Positions 10,067 to 21,300 of a DNA stretch of 52,541 bases are shown here, in pieces. The DNA lies in NCBI GenBank assembly GCA_037447655.1, contig JBBHKE010000879.1, positions 1 to 52,541 of the forward strand. Reading direction: 5' to 3'. The number at the start of each line of letters is the position of its first letter. The stretch's first letter is position 1. Under the pieces are notes generated by a model. That model made no database searches, had not been told where the DNA came from, and was given only the letters and a program-made list of their open reading frames with translations. This DNA comes from Zygnema cylindricum. Taxonomy: Eukaryota > Streptophyta > Zygnematophyceae > Zygnematales > Zygnemataceae. Both the position numbers and the translations under genes were made by a program.

Positions 10067-10228
10067 ACTTTACTGTACTTTAATGTACGGAGATTTCAAA
10101 ATTTAACTGCGAGTATATAGTACGGAACATTCACTTGTGGTTTGGGCACAATTTCACGCGATCTATATAAAACTAAAAGTATTCGGCGTAACTGCAGTAG
10201 ATTCCCTTTTTTACTAGTATCATTATTA

Positions 10229-10970
10229 GGGTACGGCCTCATGTACATGTAGCCTAGCGAGCTTACTTTGTATTTTAGCGCGTATCCGGCGGACCCGGAT
10301 TTCAGGTGTCTCTATGTGTGTACTCGAAAATGTTACTCTAAGTTTGTGACGATTATATACGTCGACAATACCCGTGACGGCTGTCACCATGTACAATCTG
10401 TCTTGCCCCACCGTATTTTTAGAAACTTTTTGAAGCGTCGCAACTCGCAAGACACATCGTAATTTTTGAAACGATTTGGTATGTCGCATTTCATTGAGTG
10501 ACATCGTCGACGTGCAGCCTTGCAGCCGTGGCTGTACGACATGCCTTTGCGTAAACCTCTCCCATGACTTCGCAGGGACGGCCGCCATGACTATGCAGAT
10601 TTTTACCTTCCCAGATTTTTCACCTTTACGTGAAATGACAAACCACCGTCGAGACCCCTTCAAAAAAAAACCGTACAGTGTGCATACGGACAAAAACGAA
10701 CAGTCCTGTACTTTTTCAATCGTCAAAAATTAAAAAAAAATTACACGTGGGAATATGTTTTCCTATTGGTGTAAGCGGATTTACTTAGCTTAAAACACAT
10801 TGTCAATGCGTTTTATGATAAGTTTGAAGATGACGTGACAGTGGGTCGAAAAAACGCAAGACGACAAATTTTCGTACATCCTAAGTTCGAGAATGACGCA
10901 AATTGTACTCTACATATTTGCGATTTCTTCGTACGGCCGCAACTTAGGCAGTACGGCGCTAAGTTTGATT
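10229..10970 (+). mobile_element. Harbinger-like MITE, copy 3
   Basis: GGGTACGGCCTCATGT follows TTA (10226-10228), the Harbinger-type target. The order of motifs matches the complete copy at 48066: ATCCGGCGGACCCGGATTTC, GTGACGGCTGTCACCATG, then GTTTGAAGATGACG and GTGGGTCGAAAAAACGCAAG. The right end is cut off near 10970 by copia element D1. A 166-aa minus-strand ORF inside it includes the terminal repeat and is judged fortuitous. Confidence 0.7.
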
Positions 10971-11360
10971 ATCTTTGAAATACCGTTTTGTTCAGGAGAA
11001 TAAAGAACAGTAAGCTGATGTGAAATTCCATGTAATTTTAAAAATTATGCAAAATCATTAGAAATGTATTCCCTTCCGTTATCAAATATGAAATCCTACT
11101 ATCTTTCTCTCATGCATATTTTCAACCCAAGCCTTATACTCCTTAAATTTTGCAAAAACTTTATCCTTACTTTTCAAAAAATATACTGTAGTAAATCTAT
11201 TATAGTTATCTGTAAAGGTAAGCATAAACTTAACACCTCCCACAGATGGGAATCTAGATGGCCCCAATACATATGAATAAATTAGTTCTAACACCTGGAA
11301 CTTTCTATGATCAGTTTGTGCAGGGAAAGGCAACTTATGAATCTTTCCCATTGCGTATCG
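10971..11360 (-). pseudogene. pol: D1 integrase fragment
   Basis: The minus strand encodes GKIHKLPFP, the linker after the integrase zinc-binding site, and the start of the catalytic core: FPSVGGVKFMLTFTDNYNRF and VYFLKSKDKVFAKFKEYKAW. A second D/E segment before 11080 includes LTVLYSPEQNG. The HHCC region that should precede GKIHKLPF is missing and replaced by about 50 bp of unrelated sequence (11352-11405). Stops are present and the fragment ends at the MITE junction. Confidence 0.75.
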
Positions 11361-11405
11361 ACGTTTGGAACGGGTGCGCGTACGGCGTGGCGTTTCATAT
11401 TAAAA

Positions 11406-11852
11406 CGTTTGTGCGTTGGTGGATCGTTTGAATCGATACAAATTGTTTCCTCCAGCAAATCCCTCTGTAGCTATTTTCCCATTCTTACTCACTGTTTTTT
11501 TCCCATTCTCAGATATAGTTTTAAAACCTTTCTCTTCTACCACTGACGTAGAGAAAAAAATCATTTTAAAAGCTGGAACATGTAACACATCGTCCAATAC
11601 CCTTTTCACAGTTTTTCCCTCTACATTCAACATAAGTGACACCCTCCCGTTTGCTTTCGACTCAACAAAGGTATCATCACTAAAATAAATTTTAATGGGT
11701 GAAGTAGAATGAATACTCTCAAAAAGGTGGCGGCTCCGACACATATGTGCGGATGCACCACAGTCGATAATCCATTCGTCCTCCTCCACGCCTTCCGTTG
11801 CTTGCGCCATCGCAAAATATTTCTTTTCCCAGTTGATGGGAAAGTTGCTCAC
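11406..11852 (-). pseudogene. pol: D1 protease and pre-integrase region
   Basis: A continuous 150-aa frame begins in the Gag-protease linker. It has the retropepsin motif WIIDCGASAHMC, where the usual DSGA is DCGA, followed by the copia pre-integrase fold (VEGKTVKRVLDDVLHVPAFK, FSTSVVEEKGF, GNNLYRF). The protease would cleave the Gag-Pol polyprotein. It is closest in style to B1 among the elements in this window. Confidence 0.8.
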
Positions 11853-11957
11853 GTCCTCTTCTTGAAGTGTGTTTGAAAATGTTGTTGGTCGTCCACTTGA
11901 CTAAGATGGAACTCGGATTTCGTCCCAACCAGAGAAAAAAATTCACGTAGCTTTTGA

Positions 11958-12645
11958 TGTTTTGTGACAGCCAGTGCAGCACCAGCTGTTGTTGAAGTAG
12001 TAGCCATCACATAATGAAAGATAGGAAGCACTCAAGATATTAAATTTGACCCACTACACAAAGCAGTCAATATTCCAAGAGATATAACCCAGAGAATATC
12101 CTTTAAAATGCACATATGTGCCCTTTGAATCCTCATGAAAGGAATACATAGAAATCACTAAGTCCTAGAATTTATACAAGTAATATCTACTATTACCTAA
12201 CTAGCCAATCACAGCGCTGTAGAAAATGTTAGGTTACTCTTTTACCGTACTCTAATGTAATCTAACTGGGTACCTGATATATGTTAAATTCCTCAATCGT
12301 ACGTCTACTGTTTCGTACAAGTAGACAAACCCTAATTGTCTACATAAGTCTTTTACTAACTTTACATACTAATAAACAAATACGTGTGACGACAAACTCC
12401 CGTTTCCAAAAAGTTATCACCGACATTGAAACCATATACGTGACAAGATCCGCCGCGTCACTTTGGTCCACTTTTAGATTTTGATAGATCTTTGTTGGTC
12501 TGACTTTGTCTATAGGACGGTATGTCATAACTAAGTAATGCACGCCATTTCGTAATCTTTCTTTTGCCTGGGAACCGTTTGATGTGATCTCCTTAGTTTC
12601 GTACAGTCCAGATTCTCAGTTTACACTAATTCTGACAAGCAGTTT
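11958..12645 (-). repeat. D1 LTR-like region
   Basis: The segment begins TGTTTTGTGACAGCC. A minus-strand Met opens the frame ATTSTTAGAALAV, which resembles the STSTTTAAASPAP start encoded by the B1 LTR. Upstream on the minus strand are GTATAAATTCTAGGACTTAG and GATTGGCTAG, promoter-like elements shared with A-family LTRs. Primer-binding site and gag body are missing. Right boundary uncertain. Confidence 0.4.
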
Positions 12646-12650
12646 GAAAT

Positions 12651-13809
12651 TGTTGTCCATAGCCATTTTCAGCCATGGATTTATCCACGGAAGCACCACA
12701 GACTACCCCAAAAACAGCCTATTTTGAGTCCACTCAGAATTCTACAGAATAAACAAAACAGGAAGAAACTACACGAACAGATATTTTCTACGCCACTTAG
12801 TAATCCCACAAAATTTCATATAAAAATACCAAACACACTTATCACACCACTCAGTCAAAGTTGCAGGAAAACAGTTTGCCAGAACTTTGATAAATCTGAC
12901 CAACTTCACAATGAAGTCCCAAGCAAACCACACACACAATAGGTCTGCAAAATTTCCATAATATTGCTAATAGAGATAGAAACACACATGCATAATTTCA
13001 GATATTTCTGCCAATACAACTGAGAGAAATCCTCAGGTGAAAATTACCAAAAGGAGCAAAAACAGTTTTTGTCCAAAAAGTTCCTAAGTTCAAAATGACT
13101 AAGTCCAACAAATATACACGAGCTCACTATTGAATGTACGGAGGCATACCAGCCGTACGTAACCCGAATACTTCGTGATATGTCAGAATGAATAGGTCTA
13201 CACTAATACCTAATACACAGGACAAAACAATGTTGTAAATTTACAAACCTTACGAATTTAGTCAAACGAATCTGGGCCGTCCAAAATAAATATCATGAGA
13301 TAGACGCGATTTCGCGTACCTCACCAAAAAGACCAAACTGACGGCGCCGCCGTCCGTAGCTCTTTTTCGGCATCCTTGATGTCGTGTTGCGTGGTCACAA
13401 AAAATCCACTTGACGAAATGACGTCATCTCATCCAAATTAATCCGTACGTGCGGCGTCTTTTTTCCATAAGTGCCGCTCACGCCACTTTCAATTCGAAAT
13501 CCGTTCGTCATCATTATGATTCGTACCTGCGTCGTAGCTTCTCAAAACATTCCAATTCGGATCGCTTCGCGATCCGCCGTACATTTGACTTACACATTTT
13601 GTACCTTTTCATATGTTTGTTCACGCCACTCAAATAGTTCCGTAAGTCCCAAAACAATTAGTACTAATACTCCCCAAATTCGCAAATCCATTCGAACCTC
13701 CACAGTTTATCCAAATATCATACGTATTAAAATCGCGTACTGTACTCTCGAAACATTGTGTATGCACGAAACGACGCGTACGCACAAAACTAACTTTTCA
13801 AAAATAACA
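12651..13809 (-). mobile_element. C1: solo LTR of the C family
   Basis: This 1159-bp solo LTR runs TGTTGTCCATAGCC...AAAATAACA and is flanked by GAAAT (12646-12650) and GAAAC (13810-13814), a 4-of-5 target duplication. It is the reverse complement of the solo LTR at 32758-34071; both carry GTAGTCTGTGGTGCTTCC, the GATCGC..GCGATC block and TGACGGCGCCGCCGTC-like GC islands. No coding region. Its terminal TGTTGTTTTTGAAAAG form is shared with B1, so B and C are related LTR families. Confidence 0.85.
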
Positions 13810-13814
13810 GAAAC

Positions 13815-14590
13815 AACTCTGAAAACGTTTCTAAGTCTTGTATTTTCCTCTCACATAATATAGACAGGACTAAAGCTTTTATGAACCAACATCTTTCGCT
13901 CTCTTGTACGCATTACAAAGCTTAAAAACATGGCCTTTTTCATCACATATTAGCATGTTAATGGTGACATTCTAGGACCAATACCTCTACCACTGCCATT
14001 GCCAATCTTAGAGTCTGAAAACAGGTAAACTGGTAAGCTAATGCCTGAATAGACTAACTAGTGCCTCTTTGTGAAATTTAATAAACTTCTTCACTCAAAA
14101 TGAGTTGAATTGCTAAAGTTGTGTTCCATTGACGTTGTGCAAGAGCCCTAAGACTATCCATGACTCTATTGTACCCATCTGTTAAAGTTCTCATCAATAA
14201 CATAGCCTGCTGAGGAGGTGAGAAGTCCCCTCTGAAAGAACAACCTTTTCATAGATGACAATGATCTAAGATACTACCTCCAAAATATCTAAATTCAAAG
14301 ATCTTTATTGCTATATTTGTTTGAACAGTGACATCTAGTTGAGCATACATAGCATGTACACTAAACCGGATTTGAGAAGCCTTTTTCATCTCAAGGTAAG
14401 ACATTACCAACTCCTTTGTCATAGACTGCTTGAAGACGTTGAGGCAGTGGAGATTCTTATTTCTTCAATCCGGTAGAGTCCCATCAGCAGTTTTATCCAC
14501 AATGGATGACAAGTCCTTGTCTTCAAAATAAGAGCTCGACAAATCTTCCTAGTACACGTAGTCCGATCCATCAAAAAAATGCAATTCGGG
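13815..14590 (-). pseudogene. gag: E2 Gag, degraded
   Basis: The minus strand begins directly after the primer-binding site with PPPELHFFDGSDYVY, the copia Gag start motif (FDGxNY..W, with the W now a stop). It continues KELVMSYLEMKKASQIRFS and QQAMLLMRTLTDGYNRVMDS, then a zinc-knuckle remnant CDEKGHVFKLC near 13930 that lacks its first Cys pair. Three or more stops and frameshifts break it. The family differs from A and B. Solo LTR C1 separates it from D1. Confidence 0.7.
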
Positions 14591-14591
14591 C

Positions 14592-14606
14592 GGTGGGCCC
14601 ATAACC
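14592..14606 (-). other. E2 primer-binding site
   Basis: The minus strand reads GGTTATGGGCCCACC immediately after the LTR end (CTTTCAACA). Its complement GGTGGGCCCATAACC is the anticodon-arm sequence of eukaryotic initiator tRNA-Met, so the primer is an internal tRNA fragment as in Drosophila copia. Confidence 0.8.
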
Positions 14607-14948
14607 TGTTGAAAGTCATGGGCATAATGAATTGGCTGCAATCCACTTTTACTTTGCGTCACACTTGCACCAGCTAGGATATTCGTCCCAAGAAGAGAGG
14701 GTGGAGCATTAGGGCCAATAGGAGCACTTATAGGAGTTGGGCCATTGTTAGACATGTTAGCAGAAACAAACCCAAATAGGAATACCTATCAGACTAGATC
14801 AATACTATAAGATATACAACTACAAATGAAACAAGTCTTTCAACCAAACAAACATATACTACAAGAAAATCAAAGATAATATAACATAAAACACCTTAAA
14901 CTACACTTAATGCTCTCATTTCCTTAACTCTGTGTAGAATGTACATTT
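14607..14948 (-). repeat. E2 5' LTR (part), carrying the gag start
   Basis: The LTR abuts the primer-binding site at 14607 and matches 7364-7810. On the minus strand an ORF opens at 14755 inside the LTR (NNGPTPISAPIGPNAPPS), runs to the LTR end as HDFQQ and continues through the primer site as VMGPPPELHFFDG into Gag. The LTR is interrupted at 14949 by element A1. Confidence 0.65.
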
Positions 14949-15162
14949 TGCAAGTTTGTGTCCTCTATTGGACTACATAATTCAGGTCGCCTCTATATAG
15001 CTTTTAACTAACCCACTTCAAGCCACAATAAGTGCTTCCCAAGAGGGCAATCTGACACTTTTAACTGCACCCTTCTGCAGCCAAAACTTCCTTGAGTCCG
15101 TAGCAAAAAGAATCACTAAAAACGGCCAACTAGCCGATTAGTTATAGGGTGGCAAAGACGCC

Positions 15163-15171
15163 TATTTTATA
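15163..15171 (-). promoter_or_regulatory. TATA box of A1 LTR
   Basis: TATAAAATA on the minus strand, upstream of the conserved GCATAACT-like start region. Confidence 0.5.
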
Positions 15172-15700
15172 CAAACCCTCAAGGGGAGAGGTGACTGTAT
15201 TTCCAAAAAACACTAAGTCCTAATTTTCTCTAATAACTCCTATCTACTGAAGTATGGACCAATCATATTATTGTACCGTACCATAAAGTACTATTGTCGA
15301 TGTACCTTTTGTACGACCAATGTACGACAAGGCTATTACGTGGACGCGCGCCCTCATTTTACTCGTCCGTAGGTTCTTCGAAATTACCGCGACCAAATAT
15401 GATATCTCCACGTGGCGCTAGGTCATGCCATGTCACAAAAAACCAAAGATACCACTCCTTGATCTCGTTGATGATGTGCCCCGTTGGATAAGAACCAAAA
15501 TGAAATCTCAGCCGTTATAAATGCTTGCGCGATATTTGTTTCGTTGTCGAAACAAAATGCGCGGTATCCGTTTTGAAACCGTACCGTACTCTATGCTTTA
15601 CAAAAATTGTGTCTATGCATGTTGTAGTAATTTCAATTAAATGAATTGGTTCACTCCTAAATAAATAATATCTATCACACCCTATTGCATTTAGCATTGG

Positions 15701-15793
15701 TCCTAGACTAATAGGATAAAGTTGAGCGCTATCGGCCAACTTGACAGACGGCAGGTACTTGGATAAAATCTTGGGTCTGTCAATTATCTTTTT
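15701..15793 (+). ncRNA. tRNA-like Pol III unit in A1 LTR
   Basis: A-box-like TAGACTAATAGGATAAAG, B-box-like GGATAAAATCT, and TTTTT at 15789-15793. More diverged than most copies. Antisense to A1. Confidence 0.4.
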
Positions 15794-15988
15794 AGTAACC
15801 TACTAAATACAATTGCTTGTTGAACTAAGGCAGCCATGGATCAACCACTCTCTCTATACTTCAGTGACTACAACAAGTATGATGGCTAGAGAGAAGAGGT
15901 AGAGGCAGGCTGTTCGCCCTTTTTTTTTCCTATTTATACTGATATATTAAAACCTAGAAAATACTATATAAATCTAGTAATTTCAACA

Positions 15989-16007
15989 TTCCACTTATAT
16001 TCTAGTC
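15989..16007 (-). other. A1 polypurine tract
   Basis: The minus strand reads GACTAGAATATAAGTGGAA directly before the 3' LTR, a variant of the tract seen at 44436-44448. Confidence 0.6.
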
Positions 16008-16069
16008 TAAATTTAACTTTAGTTTTAGTCCACATTTTTCTTTGTAATATTTTTATTTGGGAGAAAGCA

Positions 16070-16495
16070 CTTGTTTTGCCATCATATCAGCCACAATTTC
16101 CTCATCAGATCTATATACAAGATTCACAATCTTATTCTCAACTTTTCTCTCACAAAACTCAAATCTATGTCCATATGCTTAGCCTTGAAATGATGTTTTC
16201 GATTAGCTGCAATTGCAATGGCAGCTTGATTATCACAAAATACTTCATGTACTCCCTGCTTCATATACCCCAATTTTTGCAACAAGGACTTTACCCACAT
16301 CAATTCTTTCACAGCAGAATAAGATGCCATATAATCTGCCTCCATAGTTGACTCAGCAACCACTTTTTGTTGCTTACTGCTCCAACAGCAAGCACCTTCT
16401 CCCACATACAACACATACCCAAAAGTGCATCTTCTCATAGGTGCATCCCCATAACTGACATCACTCCAAGTAGTAATATCAGTGTGCTCCCCACC
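16070..16495 (-). pseudogene. pol: A1 RNase H
   Basis: A 104-aa frame carries the copia RNase H motifs in order: CTFGYVLYVGEGACCWSSKQ, QKVVAESTMEADYMA, AVKELMWVKSLL, EVFCDNQAAIAIA and HFKAKHMDIDLSFVREKL. The enzyme degrades the RNA strand during reverse transcription. The E (AESTMEAEY region) and D (CDNQAA) positions are present. Frame breaks separate it from the RT. Confidence 0.8.
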
Positions 16496-17640
16496 CTATT
16501 GCAACCATAACTCTCTGGTTCCTACCAAATATCTCATGACTCTCTTGGATGCCTTCGAGTCTCTTTTCCTAGAATCATTAAGACCCCTGCTGAGTACTCC
16601 AACTGCTGCCGCTATGTCCGGCCTGGTACAATTCATGAAGTATATTAGACTTCGTACAACCTGTTTGTAAGGTATAGTCTTCATAAAATCTCTCTCTTCT
16701 GGACTCATCTGATCATCTAAGATCATCACTCCTCTTTCTACACTCCCATCACATAATTTTTTCAAGTCCATGGGAGTGGTATAACTGTTAGCCTTTTCCA
16801 TTTGGGATTTATCAAGCATATTACCTCATGTTTTTTTCAGAGTAAGTCTGATAATCCTTTTCTACCTATCTCTCACAATTTGGATCCCCAAATTGTATTT
16901 TTCCTCCCATAAATCCTTCATGTCAAATTTGCTTCTAAGATCTTTCTTTAATTTATTGATCTTTTCCAAAGACTTACTTAACACCAGCAGATCATCCACC
17001 TGAATTGCAATTAAATCACACTATTCTCATCCTCAAATATATAGATAGAATGATCAGAGTTATTCGAGATATATCCCAGACCAGTGAGAAACTCATCTAG
17101 CTTCATATTCCACTGTCGGGGAGCCTGCTTAAATCCTTACAAGGACTTTATGAGCTTGCAAACTTTGCTCTCTTCCCCATTCTCCACGAATCCCTCTTAT
17201 TGCCGCATGAAGATTTCTTCCTCTAACTCACCATTGAGAAATGCGGTCTTAACATCCATCTGATGAATTTCCATTTATTCTGTTGATGTTAGAGTGAGGA
17301 GAATCCTTACTGATGGTAACCAAACAACTGGAGCAAACGTCTCCTCATTGTTAATCCCCTCTTTTTAGGTGAACCCGTTTGCTACCAAACAAGCTCTATA
17401 TATCTGAATGGTATTATCTGGGTTCAGTTTTAGTATAAATACCTATTTGTTGCTAAAAGGTTTTCTGTTTGGAGGACAATCAGCTAGTTCCCAAGTATTT
17501 GCTTCCATGATGGAAGCCATCTCATCATTAATGGCTCTAATCCATGTGTTTTTTTCTGGGCTGTTCACTGCCTCCAAGTATGGCTGAGGCTCATCAAGAT
17601 GAGATAGCTTAGTTACCTTATGAGCAGTTTGTTTCTCTTA
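16496..17640 (-). pseudogene. pol: A1 reverse transcriptase
   Basis: The minus strand encodes the RT palm with several frame breaks: ADTWELV-type start near 17500, the HQMDVK.AFLNGELEEEIF region near 17260-17210, GLRQAPRQWN-type sequence near 17115, and the catalytic box as IAIQVDDLLVLS near 17000, where YVDD has become QVDD. The C-terminal part (16496-16819) has KANSYTTPMDLKKL, IPYKQVVRSLIYFMNCTRPDIAAAVGVLSRGLND and LVGTRELWLQ. Inactive as it stands. Confidence 0.75.
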
Positions 17641-18760
17641 TATCCTTTTGCTGCTCCTTCTCCCTCCCTCAAACTCTAAAGTTGTAATGGAAGGAAGTCT
17701 TCGATTTCTCCTTACTGTCTCATCGGCTCCCCTATTCATGGAAGTCGGTTCTATTTCTTTGTTTTTTGTCTCCTCGAAGTCCATAGGAATATGTGAGGTG
17801 TCCGATAGATCTCCTCTATCTTGGATCTCCCCTGAATCTGCTATCACTGTTTCACTCATGTCGTTTTCGGGAAAGACAGGTCTCTCTTCGCTTTCAGAAT
17901 CAAAACTGATTTTTATCCTCTTGGTATATTTGAATGGGTCAAATGACTTCTTTTCATCCATGACAACTATGTGTTTGACCAGAATAATATCTTGCTTTGC
18001 TAAGTCATAGACTCTATATCCGTTGACATCCTAATCATATCCCACAAAGTTTCCAGGTTTGCCCTTAGCATGTAGTTTCTAGTTTTTCTTATCCGTATCA
18101 AGACAGTAAACTTGGCTATTGAATACTTTAAGGTGTGAGATATCTGGTTTCCTTCCAACCCGTCTCTCATAAGGTGTCATTTCCTTTACAGCTGAGGTAA
18201 GGACTTTATTCTTAATGTAGGTTGCACAGTTCATGGCTTCAACCCGAAATCTCTTTCCTATTTTCTTGTCGACCAACATACTGCATGCACTATCTCCTAC
18301 TGTTCGATTCAACCTCTCAGCTACCCATTTTGTTCCGGGTTATATGGTACAGTTTTCTGGTGTTGAACTCCCTCATCTCTCAAGTATTCCTCAAACTAGT
18401 TAGAGGTATATTCTCCCCCATTATCACTCTTTATTCTCTTAATGGGGGTTCCATGCAACTTCTCACTCAGGGCTTTATATTATTTGAAGTAAGTTGGTGT
18501 TTCAGACTGTGTTTTTAGGAAGTAGACTCTACAGTACCTAGACAAGTCATCGGTTATTGTTAACATAAACCTCTTCCCTCCAACCGAAGGTACTCTTGCA
18601 GGCCCCTAGATATCTGTGTGGACTAGGTCTAGTACCTTTTCCCCCCTATATGTGGCGGCTTTGGAAAAAGGAAATCTGCAAGCTTTTCCTTGAGCACATC
18701 CACTACAATCATCCACCATTTCATCATCAGCAAACTGAATGCCTTATACTACACGAAGCT
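17638..18760 (-). pseudogene. pol: A1 integrase core and C-terminal region
   Basis: The 77-aa frame 18312-18079 has NRTVGDSACSMLVDKKIGKRF, TPYERRVGRKPDISHLKVF and DTDKKN, the end of the integrase core and the GKR-type linker. Upstream (to 18760) the minus strand still reads the DNGGEY and KVYFLK core motifs in broken frames. Downstream, 17961-17638 encodes the acidic tail DEKKSFDPFKYTKRIKISFD ... EFEGGRRSSKR, shared with A2 and A5. Confidence 0.75.
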
Positions 18761-18763
18761 TCT

Positions 18764-19240
18764 TCATTCCCTTAACCTATCAAAATGCACATGCCCCAAC
18801 CGCTTATGCCAAATCATCAATTTTGGAACACCAACATAATAAGCATTCTTCTTTTCATTAGTTAAGTTAAGCTTGAACATGCCTTGGCTACCCTTATCTG
18901 CCGTGAAGTAGACTTCATCCCCGTACTTAGCTGTGAAGACTCTCTTTCTCGTGAAGATATCAAACTCTTTGTCATCTAACACAGATAAAGAGACAAGATT
19001 TATACATAGCTGAGGAATGTAGAGTACATCTGAGAATATGAGTATCGAAGTCATTCCCTCCACTAAGACTTTCAGATCTACTAACCCCACTAGATCTGTA
19101 GAAACCACTCTCCCATCCCCATACTCTATATCTACATTAGAGATATTTTTTAGCTTAGTGAAGAGTTGCTTATCACGACACATATGCATGGATGCACCTG
19201 AGTCGATGATCCATCCTTCCTATGGAGCTTTGTGAATCGC
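18764..19240 (-). pseudogene. pol: A1 protease and pre-integrase domain
   Basis: The retropepsin motif GWIIDSGASMHMC is encoded at about 19180-19220. It is followed by HMCRDKQLFTKL, VLVEGMTSILIFSDVLYIPQ, NLVSLSVLDDKEFDIFTRKR and the pre-integrase start KLMIWHKRLGHVHFDRL. Asp-Ser-Gly is intact. The frame of 141 aa is open through this region, but a stop lies just upstream. Confidence 0.8.
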
Positions 19241-19730
19241 TCAAAGGGCACACTTCCGTCTCCGAGGGATCTGTTTTCCTCAAGACTCTCGTCAAGAAGA
19301 AGCTCCCCATCCTCCTTAGAGGACTCGTCCTCGGTTTCTCCTATCACTTTTGTGACCACAAGTGCCTTTTTCTTCCCTCTAAAAAACCCCCACCGTGGTT
19401 CTCTTGGACCCTCAGCTCCACCAGCTTGACACATTCTGCGATAAAGTGTCCTGACATTTCACAAAAATGACAAAGCTCTTTGGGGGCCTTGGTCCTCCAA
19501 GCTGATCTCTCTCCCCTTTGAATAGTTTCTTCGGATCCTTCCCTTGTCGGTTTCCTCATGCAGCTAGAGCTTGGATGCTCTTCCCCCCCCTCTTAATCTC
19601 AATTATGTTCTCCTGCACAAGTATCATGCGGACCACTGTGTTCCACTTCCATAAAGTGTTAGTCATTTCCTGTACTCAGTACACTATGTTTTCATACTCG
19701 TCGGGTGACTTCATGATGAGAGTGTTAACT
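19241..19730 (-). pseudogene. gag: A1 Gag C-terminal part, truncated
   Basis: The minus strand encodes NTLIMKSPDEYENIVY (about 19685-19730), the conserved Gag motif seen in F1 and A5. The zinc knuckle CHFCEMSGHFIAEC (C-X2-C-X4-H-X4-C, near 19460) and an acidic linker (ETEDESSKEDGELLLDESLEE) follow. The N-terminal half is missing: the frame stops exactly at 19730, where the B1 LTR starts. Confidence 0.75.
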
Positions 19731-20676
19731 TGTTGTTCTACGACCACTAGAGTAGGTGAAGCAGCAGCAGTAGTAGTAGAAGTAGACATAATTCACCCAC
19801 CAAAGGTTATCAAGAATCCTACCCAACAGCTGCTTTCTACAGCTCAATAAAGATGACAAAAAGTCGAAATTGCTTCAAACTATTCCACATTATAGTATAT
19901 CACAAAGTCTGACAACTCCCAAAGTTTCAGCATAATTGATCAAACATACACCAAGATATGCAACTTAGAAGTTTCCCAAAAACAGTTTGCAGATTAAACA
20001 GTTTAGAAGTCTGGATACATAAAATATTCTACGTCCTAAGTTTTATACTCTACACTCACTTTTCCTACTTCATAGTGATGTACCGCCGATACAAGTGTCT
20101 TTAAGAGATATGTCCAAAGAACCTAAACTTCTACTAAGGTCAAGTGCTCCTAATCACGCTAAACTAATCTATCACTGTACAATCACTATTACTGAGAATC
20201 TTATACAGGTGATTTGTTCAAATGCTTATCACCGGCTTAGTGACACTTGTCTGGATACGTCCAGCCGGCTGTTGCATAGCACTTGTCAGCGAGTCACTTG
20301 AATATCCTCTTATGAATCTCGTCCGTTGACTTGATTCATATCAACCGCAGTTGCGCAGTTCAATTCTTTATCATATTCAAATATCTGTAGCTTCGTCGCA
20401 GCTACGTTATCCTATACCAAATTAGCCGCAGCTGCGTTTTATCTTATTGCATCGCAGTTGTGTTGTACGTCTAGATCGTATCAAATATTACCGCATTTGC
20501 GCTTGTCCGGTCTCATCGCAGCTGCGTTGTTCCACTCTATGTGTGAAATGTACATACTGGTGTCGGTACCATTCCAAAAACCTGCACTGTGTTTAGACGA
20601 CGACGCGTGTCCCTATGGATCTATATTTCCATCGTCCTACTAATTAGCTAAGATTGAAAGCTTTCAAAAAATAACA
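19731..20676 (-). repeat. B1 3' LTR
   Basis: This 946-bp LTR runs TGTTGTTCTACGACC...AAAATAACA. It carries at least six copies of a CGCAGCTGCG-like palindrome between 20341 and 20530 (for example CCGCAGTTGCGCAG, GTCGCAGCTACG, GCCGCAGCTGCG, ATCGCAGCTGCG). It lacks about 90 bp found in the partner LTR near 25800-25880. No tRNA-like unit was seen. Confidence 0.85.
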
Positions 20677-20874
20677 CTCCGCTATAGCTTTAGACTCACT
20701 ATGCCGGCGCAGCTGCAATGACGAGCTAGAGCAGCGTCGCACCATAGCAATATAACAATTAGCAGGTCACCCAGTCCCACTACATCTCAATGTTGGACTA
20801 TTGCATTATGGCAGCATAGCAGTGCAGCAATTCAGCTATTCACTTAATCCCACTCCGTCCCTACAATACTTCAG
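20677..20874 (-). other. B1 3' untranslated region
   Basis: No coding frame. The minus strand next to the LTR ends GCGGAG, a weak polypurine tract. Further GCAGCTGC-like motifs occur (CGCAGCTGCAATG near 20706). Confidence 0.4.
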
Positions 20875-21300
20875 CTAAGGAGCAAGAAGAGCTTTAGTGA
20901 GCATATCAACAATCATTTTTACATTTGGCAAATAATATACTTTAATCACTCTAGAAGACACTTTTTCTCTTACAAAGTGTAATCTTACATCCATGTGCTT
21001 GCTTTTGAAGTGGTGACTCACGTTAGAAGTAATGACAATGGCAGCCGGATTATCACACCAGATCACCTGTGGACCAACATGCATGTATCCCAAATCTTGC
21101 AACATGGATTTCACCCATAAGAGTTCTTTGAGGGCCGAGCTCGCTGCCATATATTCAGACTCCATCGTTGATTGTGTCGTGACCTTTTGAATTTTGCTGC
21201 TCCAACAGCAGGTCCCGTTCCTAATTTGTAAAACAAATCCTGGGTGGATTTTCGGCTTGGCATGTCGACATAACTTGCATCACTCCATGTTTCCAGTTTC
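20875..21300 (-). pseudogene. pol: B1 RNase H
   Basis: The final 96-aa frame has ESEYMAASSALKELLWVKSM, QVIWCDNPAAIVI, HFKSKHMDVRLHFVREKV and the terminal MLTKALLAP, the typical copia Pol C-terminus. The segment upstream holds ETWSDASYVDM. A frameshift near 21170 separates this from the preceding part of the domain. Confidence 0.85.

Larger units (their letters stand above)
14949..15988 (-). repeat. A1 3' LTR
   Basis: This 1040-bp LTR runs TGCAAGTTTGTGTCC...AATTTCAACA and ends next to a polypurine tract. It belongs with the LTR at 36026-37022 (shared CTTGTTGTAGTC block beside the CCATGG palindrome, shared GTGTCC end). TATA box TATAAAATA (minus, 15163-15171), G-box 15409-15414, tRNA-like unit 15701-15793. 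It is inserted into the E2 LTR. The matching 5' LTR is absent because A1 is cut off in gag. Confidence 0.8.

Noticed and set aside
10226-10726. 166-aa minus-strand ORF
   Set aside because: It is within MITE copy 3 and includes the terminal inverted repeat; not conserved as protein in the other copies.
19731-20530. CRISPR-like spaced palindromes in B1 LTR
   Set aside because: Repeats are short, variable and irregularly spaced, and lie in a eukaryotic LTR; no CRISPR features.
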